From Brevundimonas sp. (GTDB lineage: Bacteria; Pseudomonadota; Alphaproteobacteria; Caulobacterales; Caulobacteraceae), in assembly GCF_013912005.1 (NCBI RefSeq), contig NZ_JACESB010000001.1:1-64000 (forward strand): a DNA stretch of 64,000 nt. The letters run 5' to 3'. The translations under genes and the position numbers were made by a program. The notes beneath the pieces were generated by a model that saw nothing but the letters and a program-made list of their open reading frames with translations, ran no database searches and had not been told where the DNA came from. Positions 1 to 7,869 of this stretch are shown here, one piece after another. Every line of letters starts with the position of its first letter. The stretch's first letter is position 1.

Positions 1-78
1 GGTTCGAGGGGGCGGGTCCTCCGCTTCCGGCTCCACCGACGATCCTTTTCTCAGAAAACCGATCCATGGAGATCAACA

Positions 79-225
79 ATGAAACGTGCTTTTTCGCTCG
101 CGGCCCTCGTGCTGCTGACCTCGGCCTCGGCTGCCTTCGCGGCCGCGCCCGACTCGGTGGTCAAGGCCGCCGCCTCCTGCTGCGAGCTTCTCGCGGCCTG
201 CTGTAACGGCGGACCCTGCTGCTGA
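79..225 (+). CDS. Small secreted cysteine-rich protein
   Basis: This 48-residue frame starts at ATG 79, eight bases after a GGAG ribosome-binding site. Residues 1-22 form a signal peptide (MKRAFSLAALVLL then an AFA-A cleavage site). The mature part is about 26 residues with six cysteines, all in CC pairs (SCCELLAACCNGGPCC), which suggests a thiolate metal site or disulfides in the periplasm. A second secreted Cys-pair protein lies at 29023-29250 in the copper region, so metal binding is a reasonable inference. I recognise no family. It stands alone, followed by a strong hairpin. Confidence 0.6.
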   Translation: MKRAFSLAALVLLTSASAAFAAAPDSVVKAAASCCELLAACCNGGPCC

Positions 226-238
226 TCCGCTGACGGAG

Positions 239-264
239 GACGCCCGCGCGAAAGCGCGGGCGTC
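239..264 (+). terminator. GC-rich hairpin behind the Cys-rich gene
   Basis: An 11-bp perfect stem (GACGCCCGCGC / GCGCGGGCGTC) closes on a GAAA tetraloop 14 bases after the stop codon. No T-run follows, so it may be a weak intrinsic terminator, an mRNA 3' end stabiliser, or a structural part of the nearby transfer origin. Confidence 0.5.
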
Positions 265-404
265 TGCCTCCGAGGCCGCTTCCCTCCTCATGATCCGTCC
301 GGCTGGGGCGTCCGACAGGACGGCGGGCGAGCGGCCGTGCAGCGGTCGCCGAGGGGAGGACGTGCAGCACCGGAGGCCTACGGGGCGAGGGGGGTGACGG
401 TCAA

Positions 405-416
405 GGGCAGGATAGG
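405..416 (-). other. Candidate oriT nick site, RP4-type
   Basis: The minus strand reads CCTATCCTGCCC. This matches the YATCCTG|Y nick consensus of P-type (RP4/VirD2) relaxases and, from memory, all 12 bases of the RP4 nick core. The predicted nick is on the minus strand between 408 and 407. It lies 37 bases before the MobC-like gene and about 550 bases before a VirD2/MobP-type relaxase. Transfer 5'->3' from this nick would carry the mob genes in last, as in known systems. Bases 265-452 hold no gene that I can support. Confidence 0.6.
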
Positions 417-452
417 CTTTGCGCCGGCAACGTCTGACAGACCCACCTCCCG

Positions 453-974
453 ATGGACCGCCTCACCCTTCGCGTCTCGCCCGATCTGATCCGCCGGTTC
501 GACGCCGCGGCGGCGGGGCAGGGCGGGCGCTCGCGCTTGCTTCGCCGGCTCATGGAGGGGGCTGCGCAGGCGTCCTTTCCGGCGCCGCCGGAGGCGGTCA
601 GCGCGCCCAGGTCGGGCAAGCTGACCCTGCGCCTCGGCGAGACCGACCTGCGTCTCCTGGAGGCCGAGGCCGCCGCCGTCGGGCTGTCGCGAACCCAATG
701 GAGTGTCGCGCTCATCCGGCGGCGGTTGCGGGATCGTCCGCAGTTCAGCCGTCCCGAGGCCTTGGCGCTGATCGAGGTGCGGCGCGAGCTGCGGCGCATC
801 GGCGTGAACATCAACCAGATCGCCCGCGCCCTGAACACGGCGGTGATGGAGGGGCAGGTGCTCGATCTGGAGATGGCCCAGCTCGGCGCCTTTCAGGCTG
901 AGATCGCGGCCTGGGTGGAAGCGCTCGGCGAGGCCTTTGACGGCAACCTGTCCTATTGGGCCGGGCGGCCGTGA
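453..974 (+). CDS. MobC-like relaxosome accessory protein
   Basis: The protein has 173 residues. The N-terminal 40 (MDRLTLRVSPDLIRRFDAAA) look like a ribbon-helix-helix DNA-binding unit, and a second RHH-like stretch (KLTLRLGETDLRLLEAEA) follows. Around residues 110-128 is the MobC signature with VNINQIARALN. MobC proteins bind oriT and help the relaxase open the nick region. Its position between the candidate nick site and the relaxase fits. Its stop overlaps the GTG start of the relaxase (GTGA), indicating translational coupling. No strong ribosome-binding site precedes ATG 453; it is the only start that keeps the RHH segment whole. Confidence 0.75.
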   Translation: MDRLTLRVSPDLIRRFDAAAAGQGGRSRLLRRLMEGAAQASFPAPPEAVSAPRSGKLTLRLGETDLRLLEAEAAAVGLSRTQWSVALIRRRLRDRPQFSRPEALALIEVRRELRRIGVNINQIARALNTAVMEGQVLDLEMAQLGAFQAEIAAWVEALGEAFDGNLSYWAGRP

Positions 975-1963
975 GCGACTTCCGCTCGCCGCGCGGGTTC
1001 GAGGAAGCCTTGCGGCCGCCGGTCGATCCGCGCCGCGCGCGGATCACGCCCGCGGTGCTTCGGCCGTCTCGGAACAGAGGGCAGGAGTCGGCCGCCCGCT
1101 TCATCCGGGTCCTGCGCCGGGCGCCGGAGGTGATGGTCAAGGTGACCGGCCGTACCCGGGACGGCGGCCACCTGAAGGCGCACCTCGACTACATCAGCCG
1201 CAATGGCGCCCTGACTCTGGAAGGGCCGGACGGGGAGCGGCTGGACGGGCGCGCTGAGGTGCATGCGCTCGCCCGCGACTGGGCCGAGGAGTTCGCGATG
1301 GAACCGGGACGCAGGCGTGACGCCTCGGTCTCCCTGTCGATCGTGCTCAGCATGCCGGCGGGGACGGATGCGGTGCGTCTGCACGACGCCGCCCGGGCCT
1401 TCGCGGCCGAGACCTTCAGCGAGCGCTTCCCCTATGTCTTCGCCCTGCACGACGAGGGACGGCACCCGCACGTGCATCTGACGGTGCGCCGGCTGGGACG
1501 CGAGGGCGAGCGGCTGAATCCGCGCAAGGCCGACCTGCAGATCTGGCGCGAGGGCTTCGCCCGGGCGCTGCGCGACCGGTCCATCGAGGCGGAGGCCACC
1601 CCGCGGCGGACGCGCGGCGTGACCCGAAAGGCGGAGCGGACGCCGATCCGCAAGATGCGGGAGCGGTTCGTGGCGGGGAAGGGCGATCTGCCCGAGACGC
1701 TCGCCGCCGCCTACCGCGACGCGCTCCGGGGCGACGGCGGGGAGGGGCCGTGGCTGGAGGCAATTCAGGCGCGTGAACTGGCGATGCGGCGCGCTCTGGT
1801 CGCGGAAGCGGTTCGACTGGGTCGGTCCGATCGGCTGGCGGATCGCACCCTGGCCCTGGTGGTGGAGCGGTTCGTGCGGGACCGGCCCGGGCCGAAGACG
1901 CGCGACCAGGCCTTGAGGGACGCAGGCGTCGATCGCTCGACCGGGCGAGAGCGAAGCCGATGA
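971..1963 (+). CDS. VirD2/MobP-type relaxase
   Basis: This 330-residue relaxase would nick one strand at oriT, stay attached to the 5' end and pilot it through the secretion channel. The three-histidine metal motif HPHVHLTV lies at about residues 165-172, and HLDYISRNG near residue 74 supplies a likely catalytic tyrosine. I chose GTG 971 because it overlaps the upstream stop codon; a longer frame from 956 is possible. The C-terminal third is Arg-rich and lacks a helicase or primase domain, as is usual for short P-type relaxases. An LPD7-like domain often fused to relaxases is encoded separately at 4492-5076. Confidence 0.85.
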   Translation: MSDFRSPRGFEEALRPPVDPRRARITPAVLRPSRNRGQESAARFIRVLRRAPEVMVKVTGRTRDGGHLKAHLDYISRNGALTLEGPDGERLDGRAEVHALARDWAEEFAMEPGRRRDASVSLSIVLSMPAGTDAVRLHDAARAFAAETFSERFPYVFALHDEGRHPHVHLTVRRLGREGERLNPRKADLQIWREGFARALRDRSIEAEATPRRTRGVTRKAERTPIRKMRERFVAGKGDLPETLAAAYRDALRGDGGEGPWLEAIQARELAMRRALVAEAVRLGRSDRLADRTLALVVERFVRDRPGPKTRDQALRDAGVDRSTGRERSR

Positions 1964-1994
1964 AGCGGCGCGACTCCACGGGCCCGGTTGCGAA

Positions 1995-2024
1995 GTGTCA
2001 GAAACAGAACTATATTTCTGACAC
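1995..2024. promoter_or_regulatory. Operator: perfect 10-bp inverted repeat before the AbiE operon
   Basis: GTGTCAGAAA and its exact complement TTTCTGACAC are separated by 10 AT-rich bases (CAGAACTATA), ending 10 bases before the antitoxin start. AbiEi antitoxins are known to bind inverted repeats in their own promoter and repress the operon, so this is the likely autoregulatory site. The spacer may contain the -10 element. Confidence 0.75.
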
Positions 2025-2034
2025 GGAGACGATC

Positions 2035-2628
2035 ATGCAAGTCCTTGCTGAACAGATCATGGAGCGCGTCCGGGCCCTGCCGGAGGGCGCGCCGGTCGCC
2101 GCCAAGGGGCTGCTCCATCTGGGCAGCCGCGCGGCGGTGGATCAGGCCCTGTCGCGCCTCGTGCGACGGGGGCGGCTCGTGCGCGCCGGGCGCGGCGTCT
2201 ACATGCGTCCGCTGGAAAGCCGCTTCGGATCGCGGACGCCTTCGGTGGAAACGGTCGTGCGCGCGGTGAGCGAGCAGCGCGGCGAGGTCGTCGCCTCCAA
2301 CGGGGCGGCGGCGGCCAACGCTCTGGGCCTGACCACCCAGGTGCCGATCCGCATGGTCTATCTGACCAACGGCAAGAGCCGGCTCCTCAACGTTGGCAAG
2401 CAGACGGTGGAGTTCAAACATGCGCCGGCATGGCAGCTGCTCCTGGCCGATCGTCCGGCCGGCGAAGCAGTTCGCGCCCTGGCCTGGCTGGGGCCGGAGA
2501 AGGCCGCGACGGCGCTGGAGGCCCTGAAACGAAAGCTGGGACCCGCCGCCTTCGGCGAACTGGTGTCCGTCGGACCGCGTCTGCCCACCTGGCTGGCGCG
2601 GTCGGTCAGCCAGGCGGCCCATGTCTGA
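2035..2628 (+). CDS. AbiEi-like antitoxin / transcriptional repressor (DUF6088-type)
   Basis: This 197-residue protein has an N-terminal winged-helix region (about residues 1-70: AKGLLHLGSRAAVDQALSRL, then RRGRLVRAGRGVY) and a C-terminal domain typical of AbiEi/DUF6088 antitoxins. In type IV AbiE systems this protein represses the operon and offsets the nucleotidyltransferase toxin without a stable complex. I chose ATG 2035 because the inverted-repeat operator ends just before it; the frame upstream runs through the operator. Its end overlaps the toxin start by 8 bases. Confidence 0.82.
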   Translation: MQVLAEQIMERVRALPEGAPVAAKGLLHLGSRAAVDQALSRLVRRGRLVRAGRGVYMRPLESRFGSRTPSVETVVRAVSEQRGEVVASNGAAAANALGLTTQVPIRMVYLTNGKSRLLNVGKQTVEFKHAPAWQLLLADRPAGEAVRALAWLGPEKAATALEALKRKLGPAAFGELVSVGPRLPTWLARSVSQAAHV

Positions 2629-3637
2629 AATCTTCCTGCAGCTTTCGGCCGAGGACCGCGCTGAAGCCCTCGCGGCGGCGGCGTCGGACTCCGGCCGGCC
2701 CGCCCATCTGCTCGAGAAGGACGTCTGGGTCGTCTGGGCCCTGAACGCGCTGTTCGAGTCGCCCTTGGGCGAAGGCCTGGTCTTCAAGGGCGGGACATCC
2801 CTGTCCAAGGCCTACGACGTCATCCAGCGGTTCTCGGAAGACATCGATCTGACCTGGGACATCCGTCGCCTGCTTCCCGATCTGGCCGATGCGCCTGAAG
2901 ACCCCGTGCCGCAGACTCGCGCCGAGGAGCGGCGCTGGTCCCGGGACGTTCAGCGGCTGTTGCCGCTCTGGGTAGAGGGCGAGGTGCGGCCGCTTCTGGA
3001 GGCCCGGATCGCCGCAGACGGCGTCGGCGCCACGGTGCGGATCGAAGGCGCCAAGGCCTTCGTCGACTATGCGCCGACCAGCACTGGCACCGGCTATGTC
3101 TCGCCCAGCGTGATGCTCGAGTTCGGCGCGCGGGCGACCGGCGAGCCGAGCGCGCCGCGACCCGTGGTCTGCGATGCGGCGGCCCATCTGCAAGGCGTCG
3201 TCTTCCCGACCGCCACGCCGCGGGTGATGGCGGCCGAGCGGACGTTCTGGGAGAAGGCCACCGCCGCCCACGTCTATTGCGCGCAGGGACGACTCCGGGG
3301 CGATCGCTTCTCTCGCCACTGGCACGATCTGTCCCGACTGGACGCGGCCGGCTTCGCCGAGACCGCGATCGCGGATCGGGCGGTCGCCGAGGCGGTCGCG
3401 CGCCACAAGGCGATGTTCTTCCGCGAGACCGCCGACGGCGCGGAGATCGACTATGGACAGGCGGTCACGGGCGGGCTGCGTCTGAAGCCTGAAGGCGCCT
3501 CGCTGGAGGCCCTCGGGGATGACTACCGCCGGATGGTCGAGGACGGCCTGCTGGAGGCGGACGCCGAGCCATTCGAGAAGCTCATGGAGACGTGTGCGGC
3601 GCTCGCGGACCGCGCCAACGCCGCGGCGACGGGTTGA
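2621..3637 (+). CDS. AbiEii/AbiGii-family nucleotidyltransferase toxin
   Basis: The 338-residue protein has the AbiEii nucleotidyltransferase signature: FKGGTSLSKAYDVI at about residues 55-68 and FSEDIDLTW at 71-79, supplying the phosphate-binding GGTS loop and the metal-binding DxD pair. A conserved basic site (WEKATAAHVY) lies in the C-terminal half. Relatives block growth by transferring nucleotides, reportedly to tRNA for some members; the target here is unknown. It overlaps the antitoxin gene and would stabilise the mobile element or act in phage defence. Confidence 0.85.
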   Translation: MSEIFLQLSAEDRAEALAAAASDSGRPAHLLEKDVWVVWALNALFESPLGEGLVFKGGTSLSKAYDVIQRFSEDIDLTWDIRRLLPDLADAPEDPVPQTRAEERRWSRDVQRLLPLWVEGEVRPLLEARIAADGVGATVRIEGAKAFVDYAPTSTGTGYVSPSVMLEFGARATGEPSAPRPVVCDAAAHLQGVVFPTATPRVMAAERTFWEKATAAHVYCAQGRLRGDRFSRHWHDLSRLDAAGFAETAIADRAVAEAVARHKAMFFRETADGAEIDYGQAVTGGLRLKPEGASLEALGDDYRRMVEDGLLEADAEPFEKLMETCAALADRANAAATG

Positions 3638-4482
3638 CCCCGCGCTACGCCCCGATCGAGCAGGAAGCGATCCTGCTCAAGGCGGTCTGGGACATGATCG
3701 ACGACATGGTCAATCTGGAGATCTTCGAGTACCCGATGACCTCCCGCCCGACCAATTTGGTGTTCAAGTCGGGAACCCACAAACGGGTCTTCGCCATCCT
3801 GCTGGCGGATTTCCTGGCCCAGCCCCGGCCGTCTGCGCTGCCCTTCGCCTTCGCCCCGTCGACCGCAGGCGCGCGCGAAACTGATCGAACCTATCTGTTC
3901 TATCTGGACGCCATCGGCCGTCAGCCGACGCTGGGCGCCGACGCCTCCGGTCTGGCGGCTTCCGCCTCGGCCTTCGCGGACTGGCTGAACGCGGAGTGCG
4001 TCTGTCCCAAGGTCTGGCTTCCCGGACTCGACCTGTCGGTGGACCTGCGCGTCTCCCGCATCTGGCTGCTCAAGGTCGTCGGCGACGCCAACAAGCACAA
4101 CTTCTCCCGGCTCGATGCCCGGGTGAAGCAGATCAGGGCGATGCTCGCGCGGCACGGCCATGAGGTCGATGAGGGGATGGTCTATCGGTCGGTGCCGGAC
4201 TTCCAGCAGTGGTTCTACACCGACGTCTTCTCCTATCACGCCAGCACCATCGGCGAGTTCCTGGACCAGATCCGCCGGGCCCTGTTCGCCTACCTCTCGC
4301 CGGAGTTCGCCCGGGCCTGGCGACGTGGCGACCGGTTCGAGGGCGATTACAGCTTCGATATTCCGGCGGACATCCGCGATCCGCTGGCGCTGGGCATGTA
4401 TTGGGACCTGATGAACCGGATGAGGGACGGCGTCGGATTCCCGGCCTTCACCGTGTCGCCGTATCTGAAGAACACTTTCTAG
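3634..4482 (+). CDS. Unknown protein, third gene of the AbiE-type operon
   Basis: This protein has about 282 residues from the TTG start at 3634, which overlaps the toxin's TGA stop. I do not recognise the family. It is mostly soluble and helical, with aromatic and basic patches (WLLKVVGDANKHNFSRL near residue 150, DFQQWFYTDVFSYHAS near 190) and no signal peptide or membrane segment. The overlapping start puts it in the same transcript as the AbiE pair, so it may be an accessory factor, a second toxin or unrelated cargo. It ends 9 bases from the convergent minus-strand transfer operon. Confidence 0.7.
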   Translation: MTPRYAPIEQEAILLKAVWDMIDDMVNLEIFEYPMTSRPTNLVFKSGTHKRVFAILLADFLAQPRPSALPFAFAPSTAGARETDRTYLFYLDAIGRQPTLGADASGLAASASAFADWLNAECVCPKVWLPGLDLSVDLRVSRIWLLKVVGDANKHNFSRLDARVKQIRAMLARHGHEVDEGMVYRSVPDFQQWFYTDVFSYHASTIGEFLDQIRRALFAYLSPEFARAWRRGDRFEGDYSFDIPADIRDPLALGMYWDLMNRMRDGVGFPAFTVSPYLKNTF

Positions 4483-4491
4483 GCGCGACCG

Positions 4492-5076
4492 CTAGCGCCG
4501 CCGCTCGCGGTCGCGCGTCGTGTCCCGTTCCGTCGGACGCGCGCGGCCGGCGCGCGCCCAGGCGGCCTCCAGCAGCTTGGTCTGGATGGCGGGATCGGGG
4601 ATGAGACGGGCCACCACCACGGCCGCGCGGGCGAGCCGCTCGGCGAGCGGATCCTGGAGGGCCTTCTGGGAGGAAGCCCGGTCGATTCCGGCCGCCTGGC
4701 GATCGCGGTCCCTGGGCCGATGGCCGTGGACCTCCAGACCCAGGCTCTGGGCCTGGATCCAGACCTCGCGCCGGAAGGCGGGGTCGCCAGAGACCTGTAT
4801 CCGCTCCCAGCCGCGGTGCCGCGCGATCTTGAGCATGTCGATGACGGCGTCGGGATAGGCCTGGGTCGAGGTGAGCGATCCACCCCGGTCGCGGAACATC
4901 GGCGCGGGCGCACGATGATCCCGGAAGAACCGCTCCGCCCGGCCCCTGAGATCGCGCTCGACCAGATAGCGGTCGAGCACCGCGTCCGGCACGTCGCCCT
5001 TGGCGGTGGAGCGGGCGGGTGCGCCGGGCGCGGGCCGCAGGCGGTTGACCGCCGGAGCGGGCTCTGACGGGGTCAT
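4492..5076 (-). CDS. LPD7-like conjugation-associated protein
   Basis: This 194-residue protein has a central segment (YPDAVIDMLKIARHRGWERI, then GDPAFRREVWIQAQSLGLEV) resembling the LPD7 polyvalent-protein domain that is often fused to the C-terminus of relaxases in mobile elements of Proteobacteria. The ends are Arg/Pro-rich and probably disordered. It is the last gene of the virB-virD4 operon and overlaps virD4 by ATGA. A role in relaxosome or DNA handling is inference from domain company and position. Confidence 0.6.
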   Translation of the reverse strand: MTPSEPAPAVNRLRPAPGAPARSTAKGDVPDAVLDRYLVERDLRGRAERFFRDHRAPAPMFRDRGGSLTSTQAYPDAVIDMLKIARHRGWERIQVSGDPAFRREVWIQAQSLGLEVHGHRPRDRDRQAAGIDRASSQKALQDPLAERLARAAVVVARLIPDPAIQTKLLEAAWARAGRARPTERDTTRDRERRR

Positions 5077-6893
5077 GGCTCGCGCTCCGGCGGGGTGGCG
5101 TCGACGACGCGGTCGAGCCAGGCCGCCACATCGGTTTCATCCGCGTCGGGCGGGGGCGGAGGAAGGCCTTCGGCGGCGAAGGCGCGGGCGATGACGTCGA
5201 AATCCATGGGATCCTCCTCGAGAGCGGGCGGGACGACCGGCGCTTCGACCGTCGGCCCGGGCGTGGGAGCGGGACGCAGACGGCGCTGGAAAATCCGGTC
5301 GCGCCAGTAGGCGATCTTGCGGCCGCGAACAGGCGGAAGACCGGCCTTCAGGACGATCAGGGCGGTCTGCGGAAGCTGCATGAGCTCCTGGGGCAGCATC
5401 AGCGCCCGGCGCTGGTCGGACACGGTCGTACTGCGTCGGCCGCGCGCGAGGCCGGCCGGCCGGCTGCGGCTTCGCCCGTCCGTCGTATAATAGCCCAGCC
5501 GTTCGCTGAGCTCCCGGGCGATCCTCAGTTCCTTGGGCGCGAAGACGATCTCGATGCCGCAATTGGTCATCACGTCCTCTGCCAGATCGGGTCCGTAGAG
5601 CGCCCGGAGCTGGGAGGGACTCTGAAGCACGGCCAGCAGACGCAGTCCGTAGCCCGCCACCCAGGCGAATGCGTGGGCCAGCACCGGCGCCGGGCCGAGG
5701 CGAGCGAATTCGTCGAGCAGGACGAGGGTCGGACGGTCGGCGGGGGCGGGAAGGCTGCGGCTGTTGAGATCGACCAGCTGCTGAAAAAGCAGCGCATAGA
5801 GCGGCTGGATCCTCAGCATGTTGTCCGGCGTGGCGCCCAGATAGAGGGAGAGATCGCCGCGGCGCAGGTCGCGCAGGTCGAAATCCGAGACCGAGGTGGC
5901 GGCGTCGATCCGGGGGTTGAGCCACAGCCCCATGCGAGTGGTGATCGACTGACGCACGGAGGCGAAGGTGTTCTCGCTGGAGCTGGTGAAGTCCGTCAGG
6001 GCGGCGACGACGGGCCCCGGAAGAGGGCGTCCCTCCCGCGCGCGCGCCGCGACGATGCGGGGCAGCCGAGCACGGGCGTTGCCGGCGGTCAGCTGGCGGA
6101 AGATCTCGCCGAGGGTGAAGGGGCGATCGGGCGTGGCGGCGACATAGCCGCCCACGCCGATGAAGCCAGTGCGCGACGCCTCGGCCCAGAAGGGATCGGC
6201 CCTGTCATGGACTGGAAACAGCATCGCCGCCATGCGCTGAAGCTCGTCCAGCACCTGGATCGGATCGGCGCGGTCGATGTGGGCCAGGGGGTTGAACCGC
6301 GCGGTTCGGCCGTCCGACGCCAGGGGATCGAACAGATGGACCGTCTGGCCGGCCTCGGCGCGGTAGCCGGCGGTGGCGACATAGTTCTCGCGCTTGATGT
6401 CCAGCACCACGACCGAGTCCGGCCAAGCAAGCAGGTTCGGGATGACCACGCCGACGCCCTTGCCGGTGCGCGTCGGGGCGTAGAGCATCACATGCTCGGG
6501 GCCGTCGGCGATCAGGAAGGCGCCGTCGGCCCGCCCCAGGACCACGCCGCGGCGCGACCTCAGACCGGCGTGGCGCTGTTCGGCCGCCGACGCCCATCGG
6601 GCGGCGCCGTGCAGCGGGCGTCTCTGGTGGAGCAGCACGGCGACGATCAGGATCCCGCCGACCAGACCCGCGCATGACAGGCCCACGGCCAGCCAGCGCC
6701 GCAACTCGGGATCGTGACGGTAGTACCAGAGCCAGCCGGGGACGCGCGTCGGGTCGATATCGCCGGAGAACCGACCCAGGCCGATGAGGGCGATGGTCAC
6801 GGTGAGAACGCCCAGGACTGCGGCGGCGGCGAGGCCCGCGGTGGCGATCAGCGCCCCCCTAGTCGCCGGGCTGGCGCTTGCGAAGCGGGTCAT
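5073..6893 (-). CDS. virD4: VirD4/TraG-type coupling ATPase
   Basis: The 606-residue type IV coupling protein has two or three N-terminal membrane helices (residues about 15-40 and 60-85), a Walker A motif in YAPTRTGKGVGVVIP near residue 139 and a Walker B in LVLLDEFARLG near 391. It docks the relaxosome onto the secretion channel and powers DNA entry. The start lies inside the 3' end of virB11 (35-base overlap), so translation is coupled. The C-terminal about 60 residues are Pro/Glu-rich and acidic, a common substrate- or partner-binding tail. Confidence 0.92.
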   Translation of the reverse strand: MTRFASASPATRGALIATAGLAAAAVLGVLTVTIALIGLGRFSGDIDPTRVPGWLWYYRHDPELRRWLAVGLSCAGLVGGILIVAVLLHQRRPLHGAARWASAAEQRHAGLRSRRGVVLGRADGAFLIADGPEHVMLYAPTRTGKGVGVVIPNLLAWPDSVVVLDIKRENYVATAGYRAEAGQTVHLFDPLASDGRTARFNPLAHIDRADPIQVLDELQRMAAMLFPVHDRADPFWAEASRTGFIGVGGYVAATPDRPFTLGEIFRQLTAGNARARLPRIVAARAREGRPLPGPVVAALTDFTSSSENTFASVRQSITTRMGLWLNPRIDAATSVSDFDLRDLRRGDLSLYLGATPDNMLRIQPLYALLFQQLVDLNSRSLPAPADRPTLVLLDEFARLGPAPVLAHAFAWVAGYGLRLLAVLQSPSQLRALYGPDLAEDVMTNCGIEIVFAPKELRIARELSERLGYYTTDGRSRSRPAGLARGRRSTTVSDQRRALMLPQELMQLPQTALIVLKAGLPPVRGRKIAYWRDRIFQRRLRPAPTPGPTVEAPVVPPALEEDPMDFDVIARAFAAEGLPPPPPDADETDVAAWLDRVVDATPPEREP

Positions 6894-7869
6894 GCCAGAT
6901 CTCCGTCACACGGAACCGGCCGTCGACCTTCTTCATCTGGACGACGACATCGACGAGCAGGTGCAACAGGGCGCGGATGTCCTCGCGCGGCAGATCGCGC
7001 CCGCCTTCGGATTCCCGCACCAGCAAGGTCAGTTGCTCGAAGGCGAGGGCGGCCGAATCCGCGTGCACGGTGGTGATCGAACCGGGATGCCCCGAGTTGA
7101 CGTTGCGCAGGTAGAAGAAGGCCGTGCCGTCGCGAAGCTCCTGCAGCAGGATGCGGTCCGGCCGCATGCGCAGGGCGCTTTCCAGAAGCTGTTTGGGGCC
7201 GATCCGAGCCAGACCCTGGCCGTCCTTGGAATAGACCAGATGGACGACGTTGCGGTGGGGCGTCACGAACTCGCGGGTGTCCTCGATCGTCAGCAGACGC
7301 TCGTGATCGGGGATGAGGGCGATCAGACCCTTGGCCAGGGTGGTCTTGCCCGAGCCGGTGGCGCCCGAGATCAGGATGTTGCGGCGGGCGGTGACCGCCA
7401 GGGTGAGGAAGCCCGGCCAGTCGCCGGTCTGGCGCAGGCGCATCAGCTCCGCGTCGACGGGATCGGCGGTCTCGGCGCGGGCGTTGGCGACCTGGTCGAA
7501 CAGGCCGGCGGCCGCGAACTCGGCCAGGCCGAGGCGTCGCCGCGACGGCTTTCTCAGGGTCAGGGACAGGCCGCCGTCGGCGACCGCCGGCGGCAGCACG
7601 ATCTGGCAACGGATGTCGCCGGGCAGGGTGGTCGAGCAGATCGGCTGTTCGGGGCTGACGTCCTGTCGGGTGTAGGCGGCGGCCGCGACCGCGAGGGTGC
7701 GCAGCCAGGCCTCGGTCAAGTCCGGCGCCTCGGCCCAGCGCCAGACGCCGTCGGCCTCGACCCCGACCTCGCCGGGGCGGTTGACGACGACCTCCGTCAC
7801 CGTCTCCGGTTCCAGAAAGGGGCGCAGCGGCGCGAGGTAGTGATCGAGGACGGAGGTGTCGTCCATCAC
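6859..7869 (-). CDS. virB11: VirB11/TrbB-type secretion ATPase
   Basis: This 336-residue hexameric traffic ATPase has Walker A GATGSGKTTLAKG near residue 170, an Asp box (TIEDTREF) and a His box (GHPGSITTVHAD). It acts on the cytoplasmic face of the channel, switching between pilus assembly and substrate transfer. Start and stop overlap the neighbouring virB10 and virD4 genes. Confidence 0.93.
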   Translation of the reverse strand: MMDDTSVLDHYLAPLRPFLEPETVTEVVVNRPGEVGVEADGVWRWAEAPDLTEAWLRTLAVAAAAYTRQDVSPEQPICSTTLPGDIRCQIVLPPAVADGGLSLTLRKPSRRRLGLAEFAAAGLFDQVANARAETADPVDAELMRLRQTGDWPGFLTLAVTARRNILISGATGSGKTTLAKGLIALIPDHERLLTIEDTREFVTPHRNVVHLVYSKDGQGLARIGPKQLLESALRMRPDRILLQELRDGTAFFYLRNVNSGHPGSITTVHADSAALAFEQLTLLVRESEGGRDLPREDIRALLHLLVDVVVQMKKVDGRFRVTEIWHDPLRKRQPGD

